Assembly: GCF_009905375.1 (NCBI RefSeq)
Contig: NC_133657.1
Span: 43,822,192-43,886,191, forward strand
Origin: Apium graveolens
Lineage: Eukaryota; Streptophyta; Magnoliopsida; Apiales; Apiaceae
Length of the DNA stretch: 64,000 nt
Direction: 5' to 3'
The position numbers and the translations under genes are program-made. Under the pieces are notes generated by a model that was given only the letters and a program-made list of their open reading frames with translations, did no database searches and was not told the DNA's origin. This document shows positions 22,461-33,757 of the stretch, piece after piece. Position 1 is the first letter of the stretch. The number at the start of each line of letters is the position of its first letter.

Positions 22461-23478
22461 TGTTATTACCTAACAATCTAACAACATAATTATAGAAGGG
22501 GGGTTGAATGGAATTCTGATTTCTTTTGGAAATTTAAAATCTCTTTTAAATATATATAACTGTGAATGAATATGCAGTAGTACGGATTAAAAGATTTTAA
22601 ATATTCAAACACAAAGTAATTAAACAAGATAATTTAAAAAATTTCTGGTGGATTGAACTTTCCACCAGATATATATATATATATATTCGAGAACTCTATG
22701 ATGTAAGAATACACACAACTTCTTACAAGTGTTTTACAAAGATGAATAACGAGAATTCTTACCAGATGTAGCTTTTACTATTCCTATGTTCAATTCCTAC
22801 TGTTCACTCGTTCGATCCATTGATAAACGCTACACTAGGTTTATATACTACCAAGTTACATATGAATAAGACAAACAGTAAAAAAAAGAATCTAGGTCTA
22901 TTCACATGTTGCTTCATTTCTCTATCCAGCACCTTTGAATATCTTCAGTTAAGCATGGAAATGGAAATGTTTCTTTGTTCTCAAAAACCTGCAAATAGCT
23001 AGGTTGTCACATTCCTTTTGTAGAAAATCAACCCATGTGACTGTCAATTCGCTTTTAACTGCTTTTTGATTCTGTTAGCCGTTGAGACTTTAGAATTATC
23101 CGTTGATACTCCCTTTAATTTATCCATTGAGTCTCTAATGGATTATCCGTTGAAAGTGTCTTGAGTCATCCGTTGAAGCTTTATGTTTATCCGTTGATGA
23201 TGAGTTCCTTAGCAGTTGACACTCTTTCACTTATAGAAAATTACAAGGCATTTTCTATTTACAATTAGCCAACCTATTTTGTATATCTTTCTAGTAGTCA
23301 ACATGACTCATGATTCACTATGACTTTTAAACTACTAAGCTTTTTATTGTATCCAGAAATATGCTACAAACTTGTTTAATGCAAGCTACTCCATCAATTG
23401 ATGGTTACAAAATCATTGAACTTATCTACTTAGAGTGTTTTCTTAATTTATCATCAAGCCTACAATATATTCCTAACA
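22461..23478 (-). repeat. SIRE-1 3' LTR
   Basis: Plus-strand sequence begins TGTTATTACC and ends ATTCCTAACA, so the minus-strand LTR runs TGTTAGGAAT to GGTAATAACA. A minus-strand TATATAAA lies at about 22840-22847, and six CCGTTGA-like words sit upstream of it (23079-23197). A TA microsatellite lies at 22669-22686. Confidence 0.8.
23079..23197 (-). promoter_or_regulatory. Six spaced CCGTTGA repeats in the SIRE-1 U3 region
   Basis: CCGTTGA, or CCATTGA in one case, occurs at 23079, 23100, 23124, 23147, 23170 and 23191, a spacing of 21-24 bases. CCGTTG fits the plant MYB core CNGTTR. Tandem U3 repeats act as enhancers in some plant copia elements such as Tto1. Binding here is inferred. Confidence 0.5.
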
Positions 23479-23492
23479 ATCTCCCCCAATTT
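23479..23492 (-). other. Polypurine tract of SIRE-1
   Basis: On the minus strand AAATTGGGGGAGAT lies directly against the TGTTAGG start of the 3' LTR. Confidence 0.85.
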
Positions 23493-23625
23493 ATGTCTAA
23501 TAGAATTATAGGCATCAATTCAGGTTAACTTTATGATTACAGAACACTCTAATAAAACTAAGACTGTAAGCAGTAAAAAAATTACAAAAATACTTCAAAT
23601 AAAATTTGAACAAAGGAAGTTGAGT

Positions 23626-25092
23626 TTAGTTACATGTCATTTTAAGGTGCTCCTCTAGTCTGAGCTGATTATTTCTTTTTCCTTGATCCCTAGTCCTATT
23701 TCCCAGCCTTTTTTCATTTTCCTCAATTTGGTGTTTGAGTTGTCTAAAGAATTCAGCTTCATTATCATTATTGAGATCCGGCATCTCTTGCATTTCTTTG
23801 ACTATATCATTGGTTGATATTTGTAGCTGGTCTTCAAGTATGAAAAATCTTCTGACACCCTTTCCATCTTTGAACTCCATCATCCAATAAGGTCTCAAAT
23901 GCAATGTATCACCATTGTACGAGATAGTTAAAACTCTAGTCATTGTATTTGGATCTCTCCAGCTTTGTCTGATTTGGATGATCTCGCTAAGTACTTCTGA
24001 ATTGGCAACTTTGGTGAAGCCTAAATGCTTTCTCATTGCAGAGAACACCTTCACTAGGATATTGTAGCCTTCATAGAGAATTATGTGTAAATGCCAAGTG
24101 ATCTCCTTGCCTCCCTTGTATTTAAACACCAATCTTTCTAGAAGCTTGTTGTAAGCAACAATTCCCCCTAACTTCATCCATCTTGTCCAAGAAAAGATTG
24201 ATATTTGAAAATTATTTGATGTCATAGATGAATAGTTGACCATCTTTGTTGACTTTGGTCTTAGGCTTATAAACCACTTTGAGCTGAGGTGGGTTTGACT
24301 TTACTCTTATACTTTTCTTCCTTAGATTTCTTTTTTTGGTGGGAAATGGTAGATTGAGTTCAGGTAAAGGAAAACCATCCCAATCTATGGGTTCATCCTT
24401 AGGTAAAATAAGCTCTCCATTAAAGTTGGTGCTTGGATGAACCTTGAATTTAACAGGCTCCTCAGTGGGCATAGTTGACTGAATTGGCTCAGTTTCATTT
24501 TCAGTAGTACTAGCTGGCCTTTTTGAGTTAGCTTTCTTCCTATTCCCCTTTACCCACTCTGGTTTTGCTTCTTTCTTCTTTGGTTCATAAGCTAAAGTCT
24601 TGTTAGTTTCAGACTTTCAGTTGATTTATGAGGCATTTCCCGTTTTCTTTTTACTCCTTTAATGGCCTGCTTCTTCCTACTTATATGAGCTTCAAGTCTT
24701 ATGTTTTCTTCTTCTTTAGCTTTCCCAAACTGAGGGTGCCCATTCATCACACAAATCATCTTGCCATATCTGTAGATTCTTGCAATTCTTGGTCTTAACA
24801 TGGCATCTTTGGTGATCTTGAAGCTTTCAATTGATGCACCCATCAGTTTATCTTCATCTGGCCTAGGAGGAGAATAATCAACCAACATTGGGTGTTTTGT
24901 TCATATTGTGACACTTGCTTGTTTAGGCTTCAACACCAAAAAGTTTTTGAACACATTCTTTGTTGAGGGTTCACCCTTATCTCCTTTTCCTAGCTGCATT
25001 TCATCCATTGTGATTGGCTTAAACTGAGTGAAATGATTCACAGATTGATCCCGAGTAGCAGTTGAGCCAAAACCCTTCTCGATTCTGTCATC
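23626..25092 (-). pseudogene. SIRE-1 downstream ORF in the env-like position, broken
   Basis: Minus-strand coding remnants run in order from about 25092 down to 23626: a segment with DYSPPRPDEDKLMGAS and YRYGKMICVMNG, a lysine-rich segment, a segment with INGEL/LPKDEPIDWDGFPLP-type residues ending LFIYDIK, and a C-terminal segment with ARGVVAYNKLLERLVF-like, MMEFKDGKGVRRFF and QIEENEKR residues. At least three frameshifts and a stop at 24901 break it. I see no signal peptide or membrane segment, so although it occupies the place of the Sirevirus env-like gene, nothing supports an envelope role. Copia-B cuts its N-terminal part. Confidence 0.55.
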
Positions 25093-25096
25093 AATA

Positions 25097-26355
25097 TGAA
25101 GGGTTTCGAGCATATAAATGCAACAGAAACAATATAAAATTAAATTAAAACCAAAATAAAATAGAAACCCTACGCAGCATCCATACAACATTACATATTT
25201 AATTCGTAGTAAGAATCTTTACCTTAAAGAAGCTTTAAGAGTTCATTAAAGGAGGAATAATGGAGTTCCAAACCTTGTTGAATCACCACGTATCCTGCTC
25301 TCGCAATCTACGCTCTACGGTATCCACACGAATGCTTTTCTTGAAGGATTGATGTGTACAAGCACCTGAAAACTCCATCTCTACCACTCTTCGTCTTTCT
25401 CCTTCAACGATTAGGAATTTGTAAACCATGTATCATTTTGTAACTCAGCCCTCAAAGAATTTATATATAGAAAAGAATAAGTTTTCTAATTATAATCTAA
25501 TTATAATTAATACTTATCTGAAATCCCAATTTATTATTTAATTAAGTCACACTTAATTTATTAATAACTTATTTGAGAATTAGTTTAAGTAATTTCCCTA
25601 TTTTATTTATTTAATTAATTAAGCCATACTTAATTATATCATAAATAAAACAAATTACTTACATAATTTAAATTTATAATTTAAATTATTTATCCTTCAA
25701 GCACTCTTTGTGTGTGACCCTGTAGGTTATTATTACGTTGACAATAATTTTACATCTCATATTAAAATTATAAATAATGAGAGGCATCTGGTGATATATC
25801 ATTGCTACCCTAGTAATAATAATTAAATCGGTGATTCGAATAAACTTTTTGTGATAATGTACAATGTAATATAATCCCTTTAACCAAATATTATAGATTA
25901 AACTAGAGGCATGTAATGTATCATCCTCATCATAGTTTAATCCAAGTTTCCTTGCTCAATGAGTAGACTATCATATCAAATCAACATTTGAGCATGGCCA
26001 CGCATTTCATAGTCTAGCTCATACAAGAGGCCAATAATATCACTCCTGAAATAGGAGGGTTAAATTATTTCTATATCATTCATATTTCTCATATGATTTA
26101 TAATATACCCGAAATACACTTTTATCATTACCCGGTCAAAGGTAACTTTTAATGTAAACAAAGTGCATTAATTCTCATATAAAAATATAATAATTTCAAG
26201 TCTAAGGACCATTATAGCATTATCACAGTGAGAATTACTTATGACACAACATACATGTAGAATCTCACATTGGGTCTATCCAGCACCATGTACATTTACA
26301 TCTGCCTGTGTTTTTGACTTTAGTATCACTATACCTATGATCAATGAGATGTGAC
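25097..26355 (-). repeat. Copia-B 3' LTR, left segment
   Basis: It begins TGAAGGGTTTCGAGCA, against TGTTGGGTTTCGAGCA in Copia-A, and is collinear with 17483-18735. It includes the GTGTGTGACCCTGTAGGTT block (25711-25727) and a minus-strand TATA-like stretch near 25459. It ends in GTGAC, the target duplicated by Athila-1. Confidence 0.88.
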
Positions 26356-26597
26356 TGATAAGTGGCATTTTATACCACTTAGACATCTTAAAATGGCTTA
26401 AATTGGTGCCTTGAAATCAAGTATTTTGTGTATTTGATGCGTTTTTCTAGTGTTTATGCATTTCAGGGTATTAGTTGCATTTCGGAGGAGTAATCATCAA
26501 GAATAAGCCTTGGCATGTGTTCACCATTGCGAGAGGAAAGAAATGTGCAGATTACGGTGAAGAAACGGAGCAAACTCAGGATTTTTCCAGAAGGGTC

Positions 26598-26675
26598 CTG
26601 AGCGCCCGCTCAGCAATGCTGAGCGGCCGCGCAGAAAGCTGAGCGCCCGCTCAGCTATGCTGAGCGGCCGCGCAG
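26598..26675 (+). promoter_or_regulatory. GC-rich palindromic cassette in the Athila-1 LTR
   Basis: Two rounds of CTGAGCGCCCGCTCAGC followed by GCTGAGCGGCCGCGCAG form hairpins such as CCGCTCAGC-AAT-GCTGAGCGG and CCGCTCAGC-TAT-GCTGAGCGG. The cassette is a GC island in AT-rich DNA, ending 84 bases before the TATA box. It recurs in the 3' LTR (36344-36421), in both LTRs of Athila-3, and in a diverged form in Athila-2. Confidence 0.65.
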
Positions 26676-26759
26676 GGTCGGGAAAAAAGACAATTTATTT
26701 TAGGACTTCTACTTCTGTTTGGCTTCCACTTCTATGTAATCCGAGTTTTATGGGACTAT

Positions 26760-26767
26760 TATATAAG
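26760..26767 (+). promoter_or_regulatory. TATA box of the Athila-1 5' LTR
   Basis: TATATAAG in the context GGGACTATTATATAAGTAG. The same motif at the matching distance from the cassette is present in the 3' LTR (36505) and, in variant form, in Athila-2 and Athila-3. Confidence 0.65.
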
Positions 26768-27805
26768 TAGATTTGGAGACGTTTTCACGAGGTTGGATCG
26801 TGGTATTACGCAAGGAGCGAAGGAGATAAGGAAGAAGACCGTTTTAGCACACAGCAACGAAGAGGAAGCATATTTTCTTGTGATTCTTGTTTCATTGTAA
26901 CGTTGGATGCTAGTTTTCTTACTTTGAACCTATTTACTCTTGTGACGTACTCTGATTTAATATAATTAGTTTAGTTATTATTTTCTTGTGTTTGTTTATC
27001 ATGATTTCATATGAACCCATGATGACGATAAGTGCTATTATGGGCTAATCGTGATCATGGGGTCGCAACGGATTTACTATGGAATTCTTTAGTTAATTTT
27101 TTAATACTTTAGTGTGTGATGATTGTATGATATCTAGTATTGGTTGTGCGTATTCGTCTTATGTGCGTCGCGAATATATAAGATAGGGTGTTAATCTCTT
27201 GTAAAGCGACGGTGGATCTTGAGATTTAGAACTTGCCATGCTAGCATAGGTTCATGTATGATGTGCATGATTAGTGGGTAACTCTAACAGTTTTATTTTC
27301 CCTGTGTAATCAAAAGGAATAACTTGTGCTTAAATCGTTGTGTTGTCAATTTTTGTAGATATATAGGAACTCAACATAATTGATGACTATTCAACTTCTA
27401 TCTTAATTGTGGATGTTTGGTAGAATGGTATTAGTACAATGAAAGTTGGCTTTTATCAGTTTCATGTTATTCGATTAATATCATCACTGTCACATGCTAA
27501 AGGTAATAACAATAACTATTGAAGGAAGTAGTAATGAAGTTGTGATCTCATGTGTGTTTTAATATTGTTAATTTGAAGTGTTAATTAAGTGATTAATTAT
27601 GTAGTTAATTGTAGTTAATGTTTAGTCAACAATTCTAAGTGTTAGTGTCTTAACATTGAGAAGTAATCATACATTGGTGCGTGAGTTTAATTAAACAATA
27701 ATTAGTCTGAGTCTCTGTGGGAACGAACTAGAAAGTATTCTATATTACTTGCGAACGCGTATACTTGCGTGGATATTAGCGTGTGTTTTCGCCCTAACAA
27801 GTTTT

Positions 27806-27823
27806 TGGCGCCGCTGCCGGGGA
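27806..27823 (+). other. Primer binding site (tRNA-Asp) of Athila-1
   Basis: TGGCGCCGCTGCCGGGGA, six bases after the LTR, is the typical Athila primer site. Confidence 0.92.
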
Positions 27824-27940
27824 CTCGGCGTATTTGTTTAGTTTATCTACTTACCATCATTGTTCATTAGGACTCAGTGATTAGGACGTAGTAGTTACTT
27901 ATTGTTTCCGGTTGTGTTTCAGGTACTTTAGCGAGCGTTT

Positions 27941-29200
27941 ATGCAAACTCGTTCTCGTACTCGCAAGAGGACTTTAGATACAGCTGAGGAGACAGACGAA
28001 GTTCGATATTCCGGAGAAGTTAGATTTTGAAGATTCGGATTCAGGAACTGAGCGGAAAGAACCAGTAAACATGGGTGATCGTATTGTTCAAGCTGATCCA
28101 GCTCTTATGGATTTTTCTCGGCCAAAAATTGATGACATTCAGTCAAGCATTCTTCATCCGGCTATTCAAGCTAACACCTTTGAAATCAAGCCGGGCACTA
28201 TCCAGATGGTACAGAATTCTGTTTCTTTTGGAAGAGCTGCGACTGAAGACCCCAATATGCACATAAGGAATTTTGTCGAGATCTGCAGCACTTTTAAGTA
28301 TAATGGCGTGACTGATGAGGCTATCAAGCTGAGGCTTTTCCCATTCTCACTGAGGGACAAAGCTAAGGACTGGTTACATTCTGAACCAGCTGGGTCCATC
28401 ACTACGTGGCAAGATCTTGCGCAAAAGTTTCTAGTGAAGTTTTATCCGATGGCAAAGACTGCTGCTATGAGGAGTGCTCTTACTCAGTTTGTGCAGCAAC
28501 CTACAGAATCTATGTGCGAAGCTTGGGAACGCTACAAGGAAATGTTGAGAAAGTGTCCACATCATGGAATGCATGATTGGATGGTGATCACTGGTTTCTA
28601 TAATGGTTTAGGGGCCCAATCTCGGCCCATGCTCGATGCAGCAGCTGGAGGCGCCTTATGGGCTAAAAGCTATACTGAGGCTTATAATCTTATCGAGACT
28701 ATGGCTGCAAATGAGCATCAAAACCCAACTCAGAGGATGATGCCTGGTTAGGTAGCAGGTATTCTGGAAGTCGATGCAGCCACCGCTATTGCAGCGCAGC
28801 TTCAGGCGCTTCAATGAAGGTTGATTCTTTGGCTACATATGGAGTTAATCAAATAGCTATGGTTTGTGAGCTTTGTGCAGGTTCTCATGCTACAGATCAG
28901 TGTTCTCTTGTCAACGAATCTGTTCAGTATGTGAATAATTATCAGCGACAACAGCAGCCTGTGCTAGCTACCTATCATCCTAATAACAGAAATCATCCAA
29001 ATTTCAGCTGGGGGAATAATCAGAATGCTATTCAGCCACCATATCAGCAAGATGTGAGTAAACAGTTTAATCCACCTGGATTCCAGCAACCACAGTAGTA
29101 TGCTCAAAGGCAATCATATCCTCAACAAGGAAGTGCAGCTGCACCTACTAGTGCTGATTTTGAGGAACTGAAGCTGTTATGCAAGAGTCAGGCGGTTTCT
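27941..29200 (+). pseudogene. gag: Athila-1 gag, with frameshifts
   Basis: ATG at 27941 starts an arginine-rich N-terminus (MQTRSRTRKRT) that soon stops at 28028 because of a one-base frameshift near 28000. The correct frame continues across 28071 (MGDRIVQADPALMDFS) into the gag domain (FVEICSTFKYNGV, LFPFSLRDKAKDWL, CEAWERYKEML, GLGAQSRPMLDAA). TAG at 28749 and an indel near 28812 follow. The next segment holds a zinc knuckle CELCAGSHATDQC (CX2CX3HX4C, one residue shorter than usual), also found in Athila-2 and -3. TAG at 29096 is another break. Structural role: particle formation and RNA binding. Confidence 0.88.
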
Positions 29201-29209
29201 ATCAAGACC

Positions 29210-30610
29210 TTGGAAAATCAAATCGGTCAATTAGCCAATGCAGTGCTCAATCGTCAACCTGGCACTCTTCCCAGTGACACGGAAGTACCAGGCAGGAAGG
29301 AAGCTAAAGAGAAAGTCAAGGCTATTACCTTAAGGTCTGGAAGAGTTGCTGATGCTAAAAAGGCAAGAAAAGGAGAAGCTGAAATTAGAGATGAAGAAGC
29401 TAAGCAAAAGGAGAAAGCGGCGGAACCAAGGAAGACTACTGTTGAACACACTCTGCCTGAGGGTAATACAGGGGAGAAACAGCTCTATCCTCCACCACCT
29501 TTTCCTAAGAGATTGCAGCAACAAAAGCTGGATAGACAGTTCGGTAAGTTTCTGGAGGTGTTCAAGAAACTTCACATCAATATACCTTTCGCTGAGGCTC
29601 TGGAGCAAATGCCTAGTTATGCGAAGTTTATGAAGAGCATTCTTTCAAGGAAGGTGAAACTGGATGACCTTGAGACCGTTGCTCTCACGGAAGAATGCAG
29701 CGCTGTTCTGCAACAAAAGTTACCTCCAAAACTGAAAGATCCAGGTAGCTTCACCATTCCTTGCACCATTGGCAAGTTGACTTTTGACAAGTGCCTTTAT
29801 GACTTGGGAGCAAGCATCAATCTGATGCCGTTGTCGATCTTTAAAAAGTTGGAATTGCCTGATCCAAAGCTCACATACATGTCTCTACAATTGGCTGATT
29901 GTTCTATTACTTACCCAAGGGGCATAGTGGAGGATGTGCTAGTCAAGGTGGATAAGCTCTTTTTTCCTGCAGATTTTGTTATTCTGGATTTTGAGGAAGA
30001 TAAGAAGATTCCCATAATCTTGAGAAGACCTTTCTTAGCTACTGGCCGTACCTTGATAGATGTGCAGAAAGGTGAACTTACTATGCGGGTACAAGATCAA
30101 GATGTGACCTTCAACGTATTCAAGGCAATGAAATTCCCTACTGAAGATGAGGAGTGCTTAAAAGTGGATGTGATTGATTATGCGGTTACTTCGGAACTCG
30201 ATCGCATGCTAATGTCTGATGCATTAGAAAAGGCCTTAGTGGGGGATTTTGACAGTGATGATGAAGATGGAAACAAGAAATTACAATATCTGAACGCTTC
30301 TCCCTGGAAGCAAAAGCTGGACATGCCGTTTGAATCTCTGGGTGCTTCTGACCTCAAGAATGCTGAAGGAAAGCTTAAACCATCAATAAAGGAAGCACCT
30401 ACCTTTGAGCTCAAGCCATTACCTGAACACTTGAGGTATGCTTTTTTAGGTGATGCATCTACTTTACCTGTTATTATTGCATCTGACCTTTCAGGTAGTG
30501 AGGAAGACAAGCTCTTAAGGATTTTGAGAGAATTCAAATCGGCTATTGGATGGACCATAGCAGACATCAAGGGTATAAGTCCTTTATATTGTATGCATAA
30601 AATTCTGCTA
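29210..30610 (+). pseudogene. pro: Athila-1 gag end and aspartic protease
   Basis: Same frame as the preceding zinc knuckle. It carries the ENQIGQLANAVLNRQPG and AITLRSGR motifs, a KFLEVFKKLHINIPFAEAL segment, and the protease with catalytic DLGASINLMP (about 29800-29830) in place of the commoner DTG/DSG, and the later [17 protein letters not shown]. The linker to reverse transcriptase includes LRYAFLGDASTLPV near 30440, which is where Athila-3 is deleted. No stop lies inside this part. Confidence 0.88.
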
Positions 30611-31940
30611 GAGGAAGGTAGTAAGCCGACTGTTAAACAGCAGCGCAGACTGAATCCTATCATGAAGGAGGTGGTGAAGAAAGAAATTCTGAAATGGCTG
30701 GATGCAGGCATCATTTATCCTATTTCTGACAGTTCTTGGGTGAGCCCCATACAATGTGTAACTAAGAAATGAGGTATCACTGTGGTAGCAAATGAGAAGA
30801 ATGAGCTCATCCCCACTCGAACAGTTACAGGATGGAGAGTATGCATGGATTATCGAAAGTTGAACAAAGCCACGAGAAAGGATCACTTCCCTCTTCTGTT
30901 CATTGATCAGATGCTTGACAGGTTGGCTGGTCATGAGTATTTTTGTCTTCTGGATGGCTATTCAGGGTATAATCAGATTTGTATTGCACCAGAGGATGAG
31001 GAAAAGACTACCTTCACTTGTCCATTTGGCACGTTTGCTTTTCGCAGAGTTTTGTTTGGGTTATGTGGCACCCCGGCCACTTTTCAGAGATGTATGATGG
31101 CTATATTCTCTGACATGATTGGAAATAATATCGAGGTGTTCATGGACGACTTCTCCATCTTTGGACATTCGTATGATGAATGTTTGAATAATCTTCGCGC
31201 CGTACTCAAAAGGTGTGTGGAACCTAATTTGGTGCTCAATTGGGAGAAATGTCATTTTATGGTGCATAAAGGCATTATTCTTGGGCATAAGGTCTCTAGA
31301 AAGGGTCTAGAGGTGGACAAGGCCAAGGTGGGAGTCATTGAAAATCTTCCACCACCTATTTCTGTGAAAGGAATCCATAGTTTTCTTGGTCATGCGGGTT
31401 TTTATCGGCGATTCATCAAGGACTTTTCGAAGATATCTAAGCCGTTGTGCAATTTGCTTGAGAAAGATGTGCCTTTCAAATTTGATAATGAATGTTTGGC
31501 GGCATTCGAGACACTCAAGAAGAGTTTGATCACTGCACCAGTTATTACAGCACCAGATTGGACAGAGCCGTTTGAGATAATGTGTGATGCGAGTGATTAT
31601 GCGGTAGGTGCAGTTCTGGGACAGCGCAAGAATAATCTCTTTCATGTGGTCTACTATGCGAGTAAGACCTTAAATGGGGCCCAAATGAACTACACCACTA
31701 CGGAGAAGGAGCTCTTGGCTATAGTCTTTGGTTTCGAGAAATTTCGATCTTATCTGCTTGGTACTAAAGTAACAGTATTCACTGATCATGCGGCCTTTCG
31801 CTATCTGGTTTCCAAGAAGGATTCGAAGCCGAGACTCATTCGTTGGGTGCTCTTACTTCAGGAATTTAAGTTAGAGATCAAGGATCGAAAAGGTACTGAA
31901 AATCAAGTAGCTGACCATCTCTCTAGGTTGGAGAATCCCG
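30611..31940 (+). pseudogene. pol: Athila-1 reverse transcriptase and RNase H, one stop
   Basis: Reverse transcriptase begins near QQRRLNPIMKEVVKKEILKW and is interrupted once, by TGA at 30770 (fits GGA to TGA), before GGITVV-type residues. The palm carries [26 protein letters not shown] and the catalytic [10 protein letters not shown] (about 31137-31165). RNase H starts near [11 protein letters not shown] and shows EKELLAIV and [10 protein letters not shown], ending at [15 protein letters not shown]. All main catalytic residues are present. Confidence 0.92.
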
Positions 31941-33304
31941 ATTCTACTTCACAAGATAGGACATTAATCAATGAATCTTTTTCGGATGAGCAGTTGTTTG
32001 CAGTTCAGGAGGAAGAACCATGGTTTGCAGATATTGTAAACTATCTCGTCAGCAATATAATGCCTCCTAATTTGACATGTGCTCAAAAGAAGAAGTTTCC
32101 GCATGAGGTGAAGTGGTATATGTGGGATGAACCATATTTGTTTAGACAGGGAGCTGACCAGATCATCAGGAGATGTATCCCGTTCTGTGAGACGGAGGGG
32201 ATATTACGAGACTGCCACTCCACGGTTTATGGTGGACACTATGGTGGTGAGAAGACGGCAGCTCGTATTCTGCAAGCAGGTTTTTTCTGGCCTACTTTGT
32301 TTAAGGATGCTCATCAGTTTGTTTTAAGGTGTGATCGTTGCCAAAGAGTGGGAAATTTGGCGAGAAAGGATGAGATGCCGTTAAATGTGATGCTTGAAGT
32401 CGAGGTCTTTGATGTTTGGGGAATCGATTTCATGGGGCCTTTTGTCCCATCCTGCAATAATCAGTACATCTTGTTGGCAGTCGATTATGTCTCAAAATGG
32501 GTAGAAGTCAAAGCTTTACCGACAAATGATGCAAAGGCAGTGCTGAATTTTCTTCATAAGCAGATTTTCACAAGGTTTGGAACACCTCGTGTAATCATAA
32601 GTGATGAAGGATCGCATTTCTGCAACCGTAAGTTCACTTCTATGATGAAGCGTTATAATGTGAATCATCGAGTTGCTACTGCCTATCATCCGTAAACAAA
32701 TGGTCAAGCGGAAGTATCTAACAGAGAAATCAAGCGCATTCTAGAGAAGGTTGTTTGTCCGTCAAGGAAGGATTGGTCTTTAAAGCTCGATGAAGCTGTT
32801 TGGACTTACAGAACAGCATACAAAACTCCACTTGGTATGTCCCCATTTCAGTTGGTGTACGGTAAGGGATGTCATTTACCTGCGGAGCTTGAGCATAAGG
32901 CCTACTGGGCGTTGAAAAAGTTGAACCTGGATTTAGATGCAGCTGGTAAGAAAAGAATGCTTCAACTTAATGAACTTGATGAATTTCGACTTCAAGCGTA
33001 CGAGAATAACAAAATGTATAAGGAAAAGGTGAAGAGGTGGCACGATAGGAAGCTACATCCTAAGTTATTCGTACCGGGGCAACAAGTTCTCTTATTCAAC
33101 TCTCGTCTCCGACTTTTTCCTGGGAAGTTGAAAACGAGGTGGTCTGGACCTTTTATTGTCAAAACTGTGTTTCCACATGGAGCGGTGGAAATTTTTGAGA
33201 ATGATCCGGACCATGCATTCAAGGTTAACGGTCAGCATTTGAAGCACTACTATGGGGATATGGAAAACCGAGAAGTGGTTAGTGCCATTTTATTGACTAC
33301 GTGA
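31941..33304 (+). pseudogene. int: Athila-1 integrase, one stop
   Basis: The same frame continues through the HHCC module ([15 protein letters not shown] ... CDRCQRVG), the core acidic residues in WGIDFMGPF and [10 protein letters not shown], and the AYHP-TNGQAE-like region that is broken by TAA at 32693 (fits CAA to TAA). After it, [20 protein letters not shown] and a C-terminal [16 protein letters not shown] follow to a natural-looking TGA at 33302. No chromodomain is present, as expected for Athila. Confidence 0.9.
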
Positions 33305-33757
33305 GAAAGGTACGTAACGTCAAGCTAATGACGAAAAAGAAGCGCTGTGTGGGAGGCAACCCATGATTGTTAGAAGTTAATAACCTATCCAAAAACACAA
33401 AAAAATCAGAAAAACGGGGCTGGAATTTATTTTTTCCAGTGACCCCCTGAGCGCCCGCTCAGCTTTGCTGAGCGACCGCTCAGGGGTCGGCTGAATGAAT
33501 TTTTTTTTAGTTCAGAAAAAAACCAAAAAAAAAATCAGAAAATAAAAAAATAAAACCCAACTTTAGCCCATAAACCCACGATTTGTTCCTACTACCCCAT
33601 GATTTTATCCCTCAATCCCCAACCCTAATCTAATTTAACCTATTCCACACCCTATATATACATACACCTATCCTACATATCTCCCACAAACTTCCTATAC
33701 TTAAACTCTCTCCCAAGCACAAAAACTCAGTTCTTAAACACTTTTATTCAAGATTCA
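33305..33757 (+). promoter_or_regulatory. Intergenic region before Athila-1 ORF3 with GC cassette and TATA box
   Basis: After the integrase stop comes a GC-rich hairpin cassette (33447-33485; CTGAGCGCCCGCTCAGC, CGCTCAGC-TTT-GCTGAGCG) of the same type as in the LTR. Then a stretch rich in A and T, a TATATATA box at 33653-33660 within CTATATATACATACAC, a CT-rich leader of about 98 bases, and ORF3's ATG at 33758. Athila-2 repeats this layout (56595-57013) with the 16-base TATA core identical. This looks like a separate promoter for ORF3 (inference). Confidence 0.5.

Larger units (their letters stand above)
22461..25096 (-). mobile_element. SIRE-1: Sirevirus-like copia element, 3' part, minus strand
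   Basis: The left end is a 1018-base 3' LTR followed by a minus-strand polypurine tract and a long degenerate ORF. Copia pol genes would lie further right but are displaced by Copia-B, inserted at 25097. An extra ORF between pol and 3' LTR is typical of Sireviruses (SIRE/Maximus group), which is the basis for the assignment. Confidence 0.65.
26356..27799 (+). repeat. Athila-1 5' LTR
   Basis: Runs TGATAAGTGG to CGCCCTAACA. The GC-rich hairpin cassette (26598-26675) and TATA box (26760) lie in the first third; the rest is AT-rich with no ORF. Confidence 0.95.

Noticed and set aside
29254..29633. Several ORFs on both strands over Athila-1 gag-protease
   Set aside because: These are shadows of the real plus-strand polyprotein, which has the protein family motifs.
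30178..30934. Long minus-strand ORFs of 178 and 108 codons
   Set aside because: Antisense to Athila-1 reverse transcriptase; they exist because of codon bias in the sense frame.
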